From Phaseolus vulgaris (Eukaryota > Streptophyta > Magnoliopsida > Fabales > Fabaceae), in contig NC_023749.2 in assembly GCF_000499845.2 (NCBI RefSeq), positions 22,112,149-22,176,148 on the forward strand: a DNA stretch of 64,000 nucleotides, in the 5' to 3' direction. A program made the translations under genes and the position numbers. The notes beneath the pieces were generated by a model. It worked only from the letters and a program-made list of their open reading frames with translations, was not told where the DNA came from and made no database searches. Below, piece by piece: positions 57,601 through 64,000 of the stretch. Each line of letters starts with the position of its first letter. The stretch's first letter is position 1.

Positions 57601-58567
57601 AGACTTATTCTTCTTCTTGTATACTCCTTTTGGATACCTCAGATAATCACCAATGTCGTTCGAGACTCACGCAAGCCATTGCATCCTCATTATATATTAG
57701 GCATAACTGTTACTCGGCTAGCAATCCCATTATATATTTTTGGTTGTCCTAACAACTTCTTGCGTATAGAACCAGATCAGAGATGGTGTGTTTGTTTGGC
57801 TATATTTGTTGGACTTCAAGCTGCAATTCTCTTGCTTCAGCACTATTTGGGGTCTTTGTGGTTCATTCCTCATCAGGTTGGACTCAACTGTCTTGATACT
57901 TTTTAACCATTTTTACTAATTTGATTTCATCTAACTCTTTCTGTATTGAAGTTATTCTCTTATGATTATATTTACTTATAATTAATGTTCCTTTCATTGT
58001 TTGAAGGATTAGCTAGACATCCTAGAAATAAGGGTGGCTCTTTTATCTATTTTTTGATAATTTTGCTCTATAATATTGGCTACTTTGTTTCATTTTGTTT
58101 AATCATGAGCATAGTAGTGATAATACATAACACTCATTGCTTTGGGTTCTTGCCCTTAGCCTTTCTCAACTCGACATGCATCATGATGCAGCTGGATGTT
58201 TAATTTTTTCTTTTTACACAATGCTTCTCTCACAGCACAGCTAACTTTATCTTTTTCATTTGCAGTTTCTACCTGAGAAATACTGCTATTATAGGAGGTT
58301 TGCTCAAGATACAAATCACGCCACAGACTGTGTTATATGCATGACAGCCATTGATCTTTATCCACGATCTAATGATTGCATGGCATGTGAATGTTACCTT
58401 TGTCTATTGAAATTAATTTTACAGTCTGAACATAGCACAAGTCTAATGCACTAACTCTTCCACAGGTGACCCCTTGTGATCATTTCTTCCACTCTGGTTG
58501 CTTGCAAAGATGGATGGATATAAAGATGGAGTGCCCAACATGCCGACGCCCTCTTCCACCTGCCTGA
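29350..58567 (+). CDS. FLY/Tul1-like transmembrane RING-H2 E3 ubiquitin ligase, 14 exons
   Basis: Exons: 29350-29526, 30218-30290, 31679-31806, 33178-33293, 38611-38671, 39519-39585, 39701-39778, 53903-54060, 54190-54249, 54397-54490, 55235-55402, 57548-57876, 58266-58382, 58466-58567. They join in frame to 575 residues, or 568 if the start is ATG 29371. That start fits recalled homologues better. The protein has an N-terminal signal sequence, a luminal domain, about seven membrane spans from residue 265 to 485, and a C-terminal RING-H2 (Cys518, Cys521, Cys539, His541, His544, Cys547, Cys558, Cys561). It matches Arabidopsis FLY1/FLY2 and yeast Tul1, endomembrane (Golgi/endosome) ligases. FLY1 controls pectin methylesterification in seed mucilage. 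Introns 4, 7 and 11 hold retrotransposons. No broken exon is seen. Confidence 0.9.
30218..30290 (+). CDS. FLY/Tul1-like exon 2
   Basis: Acceptor TTTCAG. Encodes [20 protein letters not shown] and the following GTYR. Donor GTTGGT, weaker than usual. Confidence 0.85.
30619..30691. repeat. Compound microsatellite (TA)n(TG)n in intron 2
   Basis: About 23 TA units followed by about 12 TG units. The ORF across it is an artefact. The rest of intron 2 shows nothing further. Confidence 0.95.
31679..31806 (+). CDS. FLY/Tul1-like exon 3
   Basis: Acceptor TGCAG. Encodes [19 protein letters not shown] and the following [20 protein letters not shown]. Donor GTGAGT. Introns 1 (29527-30217) and 3 (31807-33177) show no recognised element. 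Confidence 0.88.
33178..33293 (+). CDS. FLY/Tul1-like exon 4
   Basis: Acceptor ATCAG. Encodes [20 protein letters not shown] and the following [18 protein letters not shown], a highly conserved luminal part. Donor GTGAAT. Confidence 0.9.
33432..33745 (-). repeat. 3' LTR of the intron 4 chromodomain element
   Basis: 314 bp, TGTTAGGA...TCCTAACA. A polypurine tract (AGAGGGGAGTAA on the minus strand) abuts it at 33746. A 319-bp relative is at 53254-53572. Confidence 0.8.
33432..34347 (-). mobile_element. Chromodomain gypsy fragment in intron 4 (3' end with LTR)
   Basis: The minus-strand ORF at 33670-34347 holds the integrase C-terminal region ([20 protein letters not shown]) and a chromodomain ([19 protein letters not shown]). 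It reads on into the 3' LTR (33432-33745). The element is cut off upstream of 34347. A second copy of the family is in intron 7. Lineage: a chromovirus, possibly Reina-like. Confidence 0.8.
34719..34958 (-). repeat. 3' LTR of copia element 3
   Basis: 240 bp. The minus strand reads TGTTGCATAATC...CTTTCAACT, so the inner end is CT and not CA. A polypurine tract (TTGAGGGGGAG on the minus strand) abuts it. Confidence 0.8.
34966..38074 (-). pseudogene. Copia element 3 pol remnant
   Basis: On the minus strand, an integrase C-terminal piece ([20 protein letters not shown], 38074 down) is followed by RT ([33 protein letters not shown], catalytic YVDDTIITG near 36840), a connection region ([18 protein letters not shown]) and RNase H ([19 protein letters not shown]). 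Frameshifts or stops separate the pieces near 37900, 37350, 36780 and 36400. RNase H is cut by the insertion at 35136-36064 and its end ([17 protein letters not shown]) is at 34966-35130. Confidence 0.8.
35136..36064 (-). repeat. 929-bp insertion in copia element 3, probable solo LTR
   Basis: It splits the RNase H codons for TKHVEID / [14 protein letters not shown] flanks both sides (35130-35135 and 36065-36070). A minus-strand TATAAATAGAGG near 35693 looks like an LTR promoter, but the ends (GATG...CATCC) are not clear LTR ends. No coding ORF of note. Confidence 0.55.
38184..38458 (-). repeat. 5' LTR of copia element 3
   Basis: 275 bp. It equals the 3' LTR plus about 35 extra bases (a T run and a partial repeat of ATGTATSTTACAA) near 38227. 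Confidence 0.8.
38611..38671 (+). CDS. FLY/Tul1-like exon 5
   Basis: Acceptor TTGCAG. Encodes [20 protein letters not shown] and Leu. Donor GTATTG. Intron 4 (33294-38610) is 5.3 kb because of two retrotransposons. Confidence 0.88.
39030..39393 (+). other. Possible LTR remnant in intron 5
   Basis: It has a TATATAAAAGG box near 39106, an AATAAAG near 39313 and an end GGATTCCTAACA at 39382-39393, much like the end of the chromodomain-element LTRs. A (AGATA)n run lies at 39359-39380. No start TG or duplication was found. Confidence 0.3.
39519..39585 (+). CDS. FLY/Tul1-like exon 6
   Basis: Acceptor TACAG. Encodes [20 protein letters not shown] and KH. Donor GTAATT. Confidence 0.85.
39701..39778 (+). 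CDS. FLY/Tul1-like exon 7
   Basis: Acceptor TTGCAG, 115 bp after exon 6. Encodes [20 protein letters not shown] and LSLSKH. Donor GTACTT. The following intron is 14.1 kb. Confidence 0.85.
39779..40306 (+). other. Intron 7, first part
   Basis: A/T-rich intron sequence with no gene or clear repeat before the copia element 2 duplication. Confidence 0.6.
40312..40492 (+). repeat. 5' LTR of copia element 2
   Basis: 181 bp, TATTAGATA...CTTTAATA, ending right before TGGTATCAGAGC. It is rich in GATATTAT units. A TATA box (CCTATATAAAC) lies near 40422. Confidence 0.9.
40727..43012 (+). pseudogene. Copia element 2 gag, protease and integrase with internal TAG
   Basis: ATG at 40727 ([10 protein letters not shown]). 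The capsid domain ([20 protein letters not shown]) is followed by an in-frame TAG at 41429-41431. The same frame continues with the zinc knuckle ([14 protein letters not shown]), protease ([13 protein letters not shown]), GAG-pre-integrase ([22 protein letters not shown]) and integrase ([22 protein letters not shown]). It loses frame near 42990. A relative in this window (50039-50821) has CAG at the position of the TAG. Confidence 0.85.
43000..44858 (+). pseudogene. Copia element 2 reverse transcriptase and RNase H
   Basis: It is out of frame with the upstream integrase by one base near 42990-43008. RT has [40 protein letters not shown] and the catalytic YVDDIVLTG near 43905. RNase H has [30 protein letters not shown] and CDNQAALHI. 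The stop at 44858 lies 7 bp before the 3' LTR. Confidence 0.87.
44866..45056 (+). repeat. 3' LTR of copia element 2
   Basis: 191 bp, TGTTAGATA...CTTTAATA. It has one more 10-bp AGATATAATT unit than the 5' LTR. Confidence 0.9.
45062..46484 (+). other. Intron 7 between copia element 2 and the solo LTR pair
   Basis: No gene. Near 46150-46320 there is a degenerate stretch rich in CTATAG / GTAGTG words, similar in style to 53620-53706 on the other strand. This may be an old MITE end. Confidence 0.4.
46485..48344 (-). repeat. Tat-type solo LTR 1 in intron 7, interrupted
   Basis: On the minus strand it reads TGTATCGTCC...GGCGGGAACA (46490-48339). GCTTG is duplicated at 46485-46489 and 48340-48344. 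Without the inner LTR and its duplication it is 890 bp. It is in the same family as 28519-28756. No internal region remains, so it is a solo LTR. ORFs within it are shadows. Confidence 0.88.
46755..47719 (+). repeat. Tat-type solo LTR 2 nested in solo LTR 1
   Basis: TGTACCGTCC...GGCAGGAACA (46760-47714, 955 bp) in + orientation. TGTTC is duplicated at 46755-46759 and 47715-47719. A TATA box (GGTATATAACC) lies near 47393. It sits just downstream of the TATA box of the outer LTR. Confidence 0.9.
48414..50932 (-). mobile_element. Rearranged copy of the copia element 2 family
   Basis: It has a minus-strand LTR (48414-48579) next to a polypurine tract, then the RNase H end fused to integrase (48587-48910), a GAG-pre-integrase and protease remnant to about 49445, a + strand gag-protease piece (49447 to about 49890), and gag again on the minus strand (50821-50039) with leader to 50932. 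RT is deleted. Parts are inverted relative to each other. There is no 5' LTR. Confidence 0.8.
50039..50767 (-). pseudogene. Gag remnant of the rearranged copia copy
   Basis: It has the capsid motif [20 protein letters not shown] and runs to [20 protein letters not shown]. It has Gln (CAG) where copia element 2 has TAG. It ends shortly after, in the zinc knuckle region. Confidence 0.75.
51340..52386 (-). repeat. Copia element 1 family solo LTR with ATAGA duplications
   Basis: On the minus strand it reads TGTTGACC...CATTCTAACA (51345-52381, 1037 bp). ATAGA is duplicated at 51340-51344 and 52382-52386. It matches the copia element 1 LTR in its start, its end and the CAATCGGTTG words. It has a run of about 18 G near 51370. 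Removing it rejoins the integrase frame SDRD / LTFLS. Confidence 0.9.
53254..53572 (+). repeat. 3' LTR of the intron 7 chromodomain element
   Basis: 319 bp, TGTTAGGA to CCTATCA (an altered CCTAACA). It is related to 33432-33745, and the end of the polyprotein reads into it. Confidence 0.75.
53903..54060 (+). CDS. FLY/Tul1-like exon 8
   Basis: Acceptor TTATAG. Encodes [20 protein letters not shown] and the following [20 protein letters not shown], ending YTLMVTF, the start of the first membrane span. The donor is GTATCC. Confidence 0.85.
54190..54249 (+). CDS. FLY/Tul1-like exon 9
   Basis: Acceptor GCCAG. Encodes [20 protein letters not shown], 20 codons. Reading through intron 8 without splicing breaks the family pattern, so the 129-bp intron is preferred. 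Confidence 0.82.
54397..54490 (+). CDS. FLY/Tul1-like exon 10
   Basis: Acceptor TTGCAG. Encodes [20 protein letters not shown] and the following [11 protein letters not shown]. Donor GTAAGT. Intron 10 (54491-55234) shows no element. Confidence 0.87.
55235..55402 (+). CDS. FLY/Tul1-like exon 11
   Basis: Acceptor TGCAG. Encodes [20 protein letters not shown] (a membrane span) and the loop to LSVLYSRF. Donor GTAAGT. Confidence 0.88.
55487..57265 (-). mobile_element. Truncated copia element 2 family copy in intron 11
   Basis: Minus-strand 3' LTR (55487-55666), polypurine tract, the last residues of RNase H fused to the integrase end (DVTFS), then integrase (56546-55770), GAG-pre-integrase, protease ([13 protein letters not shown] near 56975) and a zinc knuckle remnant. 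RT and most of RNase H are deleted. The 5' end stops near 57265 without LTR. A frameshift near 56550 separates protease and integrase. Confidence 0.82.
57548..57876 (+). CDS. FLY/Tul1-like exon 12
   Basis: Acceptor TTACAG. The largest exon, with four hydrophobic spans ([71 protein letters not shown]). It ends LWFIPHQ. Donor GTTGGA. Confidence 0.9.
58266..58382 (+). CDS. FLY/Tul1-like exon 13, first half of the RING
   Basis: Acceptor TTGCAG. Encodes [20 protein letters not shown] and the following [11 protein letters not shown], with the first two RING cysteines. To keep the family frame it must end at ATG 58380-58382, followed by GCATGT, a GC donor. Confidence 0.82.
58466..58567 (+). CDS. 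FLY/Tul1-like exon 14, second half of the RING
   Basis: Acceptor CCACAG. Encodes [20 protein letters not shown] and the following [13 protein letters not shown], then TGA at 58565. It has the Cys-X-His, His, Cys and CPTC zinc ligands. Confidence 0.9.
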   Translation: MTPCDHFFHSGCLQRWMDIKMECPTCRRPLPPA

Positions 58568-59143
58568 AGAGATTTCCATTGTTCATATCAATAGGATCAA
58601 CTCACACTGCCCAACTACATAATTTTGGTAATATGCTCAGTACATTTATGTTTGTCTCATTTATTTAGCCTTTAATATATTCTGATGCAAGAGAATGGTA
58701 CATCTTAGCACTTCTGTAATTTGATGTTTCCTTCTCATTCCATATGCTATGAATATGGCTCTTGTACATATAATTTTGAAATGAAATTAACATAACTATT
58801 TTTTTCCTTTTTAATGCATGAAAGTATATATTTTTTTTCTTTTTCTTTTGTTAAAATGAGTGATTTTTTTTAAACTAGCAATTATTTCTTAGTTTTCTAC
58901 TTGTTGCCTTATCTATTATAGTCCAATGGTAGTCACTAGCATGATTTCATTTAACTGTTGAGTTTGCATTTTATAAACTTTCCTCTTTTTGTTTGGCAGG
59001 TTGGGATAGAATCCTTATTGCGTACGTAAAATTGGCACTTCAGTACAAGACTGAAATACGATACTTCTCACAATTGTATCATGCATCATTGGTATAATTT
59101 TAGTTTTTTTTTCTTTCAATATGTAACAACAATGTTGTACATT

Positions 59144-59262
59144 AGAAATCGTAGTTTTCTATTATATGCTTTTGGTTCATCTCTTTTTCTCCGTTAGAGC
59201 CAACAAGTTTGTTTTCCCACGCAAGGTTGTGTACTTTAGTTTAAATGAAAACTACGATTTCT
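59144..59262. repeat. Inverted repeat, 16-bp arms
   Basis: AGAAATCGTAGTTTTC near 59144-59159 and its exact reverse complement GAAAACTACGATTTCT near 59247-59262, with an 87-base loop. Confidence 0.75.
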
Positions 59263-59732
59263 ATGTAAAAAATGCTATCAAAATTGGAGAGGCAAAGGTA
59301 TTGATCTAAAAAAAAAGGGACAAAATGTAAAGATAAAAATGATAGCACTAAATTGGTAAATTTTCAATTCAACTCAAATTTAACTAAGAGATTGAAATGA
59401 GGTTTATCATTCCCCTTTGCCACCAAATGGTCATAAACTTACCATGGTGAAAATAATGATGGTCTATAAGATGACAACTGGAAAAGAGGATACGGTAGAA
59501 GGATTGTGAAAACAGGAGAAACGATCATACTTGAAGTGAGGCAAATTGTTCTGGAAATTCATTAAAGAATTTATGTTCAAAAATGTGTTCAGGAAATCCA
59601 AATTTGAAAATGTATTTTGGAAATATATTTTAGGCTAATCCTCCCTCCACCGGATCAACTCAAATCTACACTCAACATATTGATGTGAAATTTCTGTTTT
59701 GTCCTTAATGATTTAAAAGACTTTGTCTTCTG

Positions 59733-59804
59733 GATATTTATATTTGTAAGTCAAATTAAGAAGTTCTAGATATTTATATTTGTAAGTCAAATAAAAAAGT
59801 TATG
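59733..59804. repeat. Tandem repeat, 36 bp twice
   Basis: Two units starting GATATTTATATTTGTAAGTC, with a few differences at the end. Confidence 0.8.
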
Positions 59805-59927
59805 GATATGCAAGTCTGGAATTAATATGTCACTTTCAGATTTGGCTATCCAAAAGCTTACCTGGACAACAAAAATGGTCTTTCGGATGTCAAGATTCGT
59901 AAGCAAACATAAATGAGTTATGGATTC

Positions 59928-60997
59928 TGATCCGGTCGGTCATCGGTAGTCGATGACGTCAGCAGCAGATAACCACGTGGACCACTCGCAGGGTGACACG
60001 TGGATCAGGTGGCAGAGAAATCAAGGAGGAGATCACCGGTATGGTTATCGGTGGTCAGTAACTGAGTGGCCACCGACAGATCAGTCCAAGATAAACACCC
60101 CGGGGGAGAACGCGAGAAGCAATAGAGCACCGATCAGTCATCGGGTGCATGGTCATCGGGGTTTCGTGTTACACGCAGTTAAACTGGGACTAAGATTCCC
60201 AGCGAGAGCGTTACGCATGGACCTCGCATGATCATACCTCAGAGAAAGAAAAGCTCCTCGCTGGTATAATTGTGCACGAGAGTGGCCTGAGGGAGTTAGT
60301 AAACCAGTCAGTGATTGGTGACTTCCTCAACCCATTACGTGCATGACGCAGTGGAGGGGAAATCGCATATGCAGAGAGCAGTGCTTGGTGAGTGTGCCTA
60401 GTCCAGCCACACCTGGCGTTCTCCTGGGAATGTGTGATTCACCCAGTTAGAAGAAACGCGTTAAGTTACTCCGCAAGGGAATAACTTAGGCGCGCAAAGA
60501 GATGCGCTAGAGCCCTTCAGGTAGTGGCACATGTACGGTTAGATGTGAGTTGCATGCCTCCACGTGTCGCTGTCTGAGAGGGGCGCGGCCCAGATAAAGG
60601 TGCACTCCGTGTCGTGAAAGGTACAGACTGAAAACCCAGACACCCACGACCCTGACTGTGGTACGTTTTCGTACAAAAGCATAACAGAATTCTGACACAC
60701 GCAGAGAATAGCGTAACAGAATTCTGTTAGGCACAGACACAGAGGGAGATAAAAAGGGAATCAGAGAGAAATACAGACACTTTTTTTACACACATTATTT
60801 TCTAGTGATTCTGTGATCTAACTTGAGCGTCGGAGCGCAAACGGCCGCTAGAGGCGCTGTCTGTGTGTTTGCAGGTTGCATTCGGAGTTCCCAGAGAAGG
60901 AGGTTCTAAGAGTATCCTTGCAGATAGCAGAGTTGCCATAGGCGGGTCAAGCAAGCGACAAGGCAATTCCTCCTCGTTTGAGTTGTCGGCAGGATCA
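59928..60997 (+). repeat. 5' LTR of Tat element D
   Basis: 1070 bp, TGATCC...GGATCA (6-bp inverted ends). It shares the GCAAACGGCCGC block near 60835 with the other Tat LTRs. Confidence 0.82.
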
Positions 60998-60999
60998 TT

Positions 61000-61017
61000 T
61001 GGCGCCCACCGTGGGGC
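61000..61017 (+). other. Primer binding site of Tat element D
   Basis: TGGCGCCCACCGTGGGGC lies two bases after the LTR. This is the primer site form commonly seen in Tat-type plant gypsy elements. Confidence 0.75.
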
Positions 61018-61094
61018 CCGTTTGAATCGTGGTCCCATCCACACCAAAGTGTCTAGAGTTTCTCAAAGTCTTTGCTGAGTTTTTTGCTGAGAAA

Positions 61095-62294
61095 ATGAGG
61101 AGAACCAGACAAACATCACCTGAGCCATCTGTCGAGGAAGGAGCTGTGACAATGGCGCAGGTCCTGGAGATGATGCGTGCGCTGCAGGACAATGTCGCAG
61201 CGTCGAGAGCTGAACAAGAGAAGATGCAGGCGGAGTTGGCTGCAGCACAGAGTAGGAACGATGAGCTGAATCGCGTCAATGAGGAGCTGAGAAGGACGTT
61301 ACAGACGCCGAGAGAACGCGCAGTTGGAGAAGGGATGTCGATGCCACCATCGCCTCCGAGAGCGTTCCCCATGCCGTTCTCCCCTGAAATCATGCAAACC
61401 ATGGTTCCTCCCAACCTAGTGGGAGTGAAGGCGTCATTCACAGGGGTAGAAGATCCAGAAGCGCATCTGACGGCGTTCCACACTCAGATGATGCTGTCTG
61501 GGGGCTCAGATGCCGTGTATTGCAAGATGTTCATGAGCACTCTGAGAGGAATCGCCATGGAATGGTTCGTGAATCTGCCAGAGGGTCATCTCACGTCCTT
61601 CCATCAGTTTTCGAAGCTCTTCACCGAGCAATACATCGTTAACAGAGCACCTTCAGTGGTGTCGTACGATCTGTTCGATGTGCGCCAGTATCAAGGTGAG
61701 TCGCTGAAAGACTACCTCAACCGCTTTGGAGCACAAGTGGTTAGACTGCCCAGCAAGGACAAGGATATGCTAGTGCATGCGTTTAAGAAGGGAGTGCTGT
61801 CGGGTCCTTTCAGTGAATCGCTCATCAGAAGCCATCCCAGCACCTTCGCGGAAATCCGGCGACGCGCGGTGGCGCACATAGTGGCAGAGACAGAGGTTTC
61901 TGAGAAAAGAGGAAGTGCGGCACCGCTGAAGCCGCGTGGTGGACAGGGGAAGCAACAGCAGCACACGAGGGTGCATGAGGCAAAGGAGGGAAATAAGGCG
62001 CAGGGGAAACTTCGTCCTTATGCACCCAGGAAGGACCAGGGCAGGGGGCGTGCAAGGGAGAATAATGCACCCCCAAGATATGATTTCATGGTAGGGTTGG
62101 CCGATCTGATCGCCCTTCCTGCCGTAGCCGCGAGACTCCGAGTACCAGAGAAGACAGACAAGGTACTAGGGAGGAAAAAGAACAAGTGGTGTGAGTTTCA
62201 CCAAGCCTTTGGTTACACACTCCACTCCTGTTTGGCGTTGGGGCACCAACTGGCGGAGTTGGTAAAGTCTGGGTTCCTAGCAGATTACCTGTGA
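61095..62294 (+). CDS. Tat element D gag
   Basis: The start is ATG 61095 (MRRTRQTSPEP). A coiled coil (residues 15-75) is followed by a retrotransposon capsid domain (YCKMFMSTLRGIAMEWFVNL, SFHQFSKLFTEQY) and a basic linker. Near the end CEFHQAFGYTLHSC is a degenerate zinc-binding motif. It ends with TGA at 62292. The frame continues into pol without a shift, so the TGA may have replaced an Arg codon of a gag-pol fusion. Confidence 0.8.
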   Translation: MRRTRQTSPEPSVEEGAVTMAQVLEMMRALQDNVAASRAEQEKMQAELAAAQSRNDELNRVNEELRRTLQTPRERAVGEGMSMPPSPPRAFPMPFSPEIMQTMVPPNLVGVKASFTGVEDPEAHLTAFHTQMMLSGGSDAVYCKMFMSTLRGIAMEWFVNLPEGHLTSFHQFSKLFTEQYIVNRAPSVVSYDLFDVRQYQGESLKDYLNRFGAQVVRLPSKDKDMLVHAFKKGVLSGPFSESLIRSHPSTFAEIRRRAVAHIVAETEVSEKRGSAAPLKPRGGQGKQQQHTRVHEAKEGNKAQGKLRPYAPRKDQGRGRARENNAPPRYDFMVGLADLIALPAVAARLRVPEKTDKVLGRKKNKWCEFHQAFGYTLHSCLALGHQLAELVKSGFLADYL

Positions 62295-64000
62295 GAGGCG
62301 CCGGGTGATCGCTCGTCGGGATCCCAGGCAGGAGAGCAGCAGCATGAAATCCCTGTGCACGGGGAGGTGCAGACGATTGCGGGGGGCTTCTCCGGTGGGG
62401 GATGCACCGCATCTCAAAAAAGGAGGTATGCTCGATCGGTAATGGCCGTGGACTCGGTAGACGAAGGCCATTTCCCCGAGGTAGATATCACTTTCAGGAA
62501 AGCTGATCTACGGGACGTTGTACCGCACGACAACGATCCTGTGGTCATCTCCCTCATCACAGCAGGAAGGCGAGTGCACAAAGTGCTCGTAGACCAAGGG
62601 AGCTCGGCAGACGTCATGTTCTGGCCGACGTTCAACAAGTTGGAGCTGTCCCCCGATCTGTTAAGGCCATATACTGGATGTCTCTATGGCTTTGCAGGGG
62701 ATCAGGTAGAGGTGCGGGGGTACATTGAGCTGAGGACGACGTTCACCGATGGAACGACAACCCGCACCGAAAAGATAAGGTACTTGGTGGTTAACGCCCC
62801 TTTTGCGTACAACATCTTGATGGGAAGGCCAACACTCAATAGGTTGGGCGCAGTGCCATCGACGAGGCACATGAAGCTGAAGCTGCCATCGATGGAGGGG
62901 ACCGTAATAACCATCAAGTCAGATCAGGCTGAGGCTAGACGTTGTTATGTGAACAGCCTCAGGCAGAAAAGGAGCGTATGCCATGTTACCTCAACACCAC
63001 CACCAGGAGTGCGCGAAGAGCGATCGGTTGTTAGGGAATGCGTGGCGACCAGGAGATGGAGGCTGCTACGCTGGGGGCTCCCAGGTAGCTCAGGTGGAAG
63101 CAGAAGAGGAGGGCATGATCACTCCTCGCGAGTCAGGGATCGCGAGGGCGGTCATCGCCAGCGAGAAAAGACCCCACCCAGCTGAGGGGTGGGTAGAAGT
63201 AGATATTAGGGGAGAAAGTTCAAGCTGGGAGGATCGCTCGGCGAAGAAGAACGAGGGTTGATCGCCGGGGTGATCGAGAGGCACATGGGTGCATTCGCAT
63301 GGTCAGCATCTGACATGCCAGGAATCGACCCTGACTTCCTTTGCCATCGCCTGTCGATGGATCCTAAAGTCCGACCTGTGCAACAGAGGCGAAGGAAATT
63401 CAACGAAGAGAAGAGGAAAGTGATCCACGACGAAGCGCAGAAGCTTCTTGCCGCAGGTGGCCATCCGTACCTCTAGTGGCTAGCGAACGTGGTACTGGTT
63501 CAGAAACCAAACGGCAAGTGGAGGATGTGTGTGGACTTCACTGACCTCAACAAGGCATGCCCCAAAGATTCCTACCCTCTACCCAGCATAGACACTCTGG
63601 TGGATAGCGCGTCAGGGGGGAAGCTGCTCAGTTTCTTGGATGCATTCTCAGGATACAACCAGATCAGAATGCACCCCAGGGATGAATGCAAGACAACATT
63701 CATGACAGAACGGTCTTGCTACTGCTACAAGGTATGCCGTTCGGGCTGAAGAATGCGGGGGCTACCTATCAGCGACTTATGGATAGGGTGCTCTCGCCCA
63801 TGCTTGGCAGAAACGTGCATGCTTATGTAGATGACATGGTGGTCACATCCCGAGAAAAGGAGCAGCATGTGGCCGATCTGGAGGAACTATTCACCACCAT
63901 CGCCAAGTACAGGTTGAAGCTCAACCCTGAGAAATGTATTTTTGGTGTGGAGGCTGGGAAGTTCTTGGGTTTCCTCCTGACAGAGCGTGGAATCGAAGCT
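62295..64000 (+). pseudogene. Tat element D protease and reverse transcriptase, partial
   Basis: Protease has VLVDQGSSADVMF (near 62590) and YNILMGRPTLNRLGA. A frameshift lies near 63020-63180, a TAG near 63474 (after GGHPYL), and a one-base loss near 63733 inside CYKV/MPFG. RT motifs are KWRMCVDFTDLNKACPKD and the catalytic YVDDMVV near 63825. It runs off the window. Confidence 0.82.

Larger units (their letters stand above)
58568..59927 (+). other. 3' UTR and intergenic spacer
   Basis: A likely 3' UTR follows the stop, with no poly(A) site I can fix. Inverted 16-mers lie at 59144 and 59247. A 36-bp unit is repeated twice at 59733-59804. No gene is seen up to the Tat LTR at 59928. Confidence 0.5.
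59928..64000 (+). mobile_element. Tat-type Ty3/gypsy element D, 5' half
   Basis: 5' LTR (59928-60997), PBS, gag (61095-62294) and the start of pol, continuing off the right edge. Its RT is very similar to element B (VDFTDLNKACPKDSYP). It lies about 1.4 kb downstream of the FLY/Tul1-like gene. The left flank 5-mer is GATTC. The right side is not in the window. Confidence 0.87.

Noticed and set aside
58984..59100. Additional exon after the TTTGGCAG acceptor-like site
   Set aside because: The stop at 58565 already completes the family-length protein, and no coding pattern follows.

Overview
This is a piece of a plant nuclear genome, very probably from a legume of the Phaseolus/Vigna/Glycine group. 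The evidence is one spliced plant gene with GT-AG introns, a dense nest of Ty3/gypsy and Ty1/copia LTR retrotransposons, and protein sequence that resembles legume homologues. The species call is inference. I recognise no bacterial, organellar, tRNA, rRNA or CRISPR feature.

Left part (1-28756) is a retrotransposon nest. From the outside in: a gypsy LTR remnant (28519-28756) holds copia element 1 (4104-28518). Copia 1 was hit in its 5' LTR by Tat-type element A (1-4103, continuing off the left edge) and in its 3' LTR by Tat-type element B (9155-27732). Element B was then hit, inside its antisense ORF, by a CRM-like gypsy element (11121-20241) with two 699-bp LTRs and a perfect 5-bp duplication. 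The CRM-like element itself carries a Tat LTR plus ORF fragment (16719 to about 19030). The Tat elements each carry a spliced two-exon gene on the strand opposite to their LTRs and pol. It encodes a gypsy-type transposon domain followed by a coiled coil.

Middle and right part (29350-58567) is one host gene of 14 exons on the + strand. All exons join in frame to about 568-575 residues. The product is a secretory-pathway, multi-membrane-spanning RING-H2 E3 ubiquitin ligase of the Arabidopsis FLYING SAUCER (FLY1/FLY2) and yeast Tul1 type. The coding sequence is only 1.7 kb, but the gene spans 29 kb because intron 4 (5.3 kb), intron 7 (14.1 kb) and intron 11 (2.1 kb) are filled with retrotransposons. 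These include a complete copia element with GTAAC duplications, a second copia element with GCCTT duplications, chromodomain gypsy fragments, a solo LTR inside an integrase gene, and a solo LTR inside another solo LTR. Intron 13 appears to use a GC donor.

Right edge (59928-64000) is the 5' half of another Tat-type gypsy element: a 1070-bp LTR, a primer binding site, gag, protease and the start of reverse transcriptase. It is broken by stops and frameshifts and runs off the window.

Most mobile-element ORFs carry nonsense or frameshift lesions, so they are annotated as elements or pseudogenes. The FLY/Tul1-like gene is the only clearly intact host gene.
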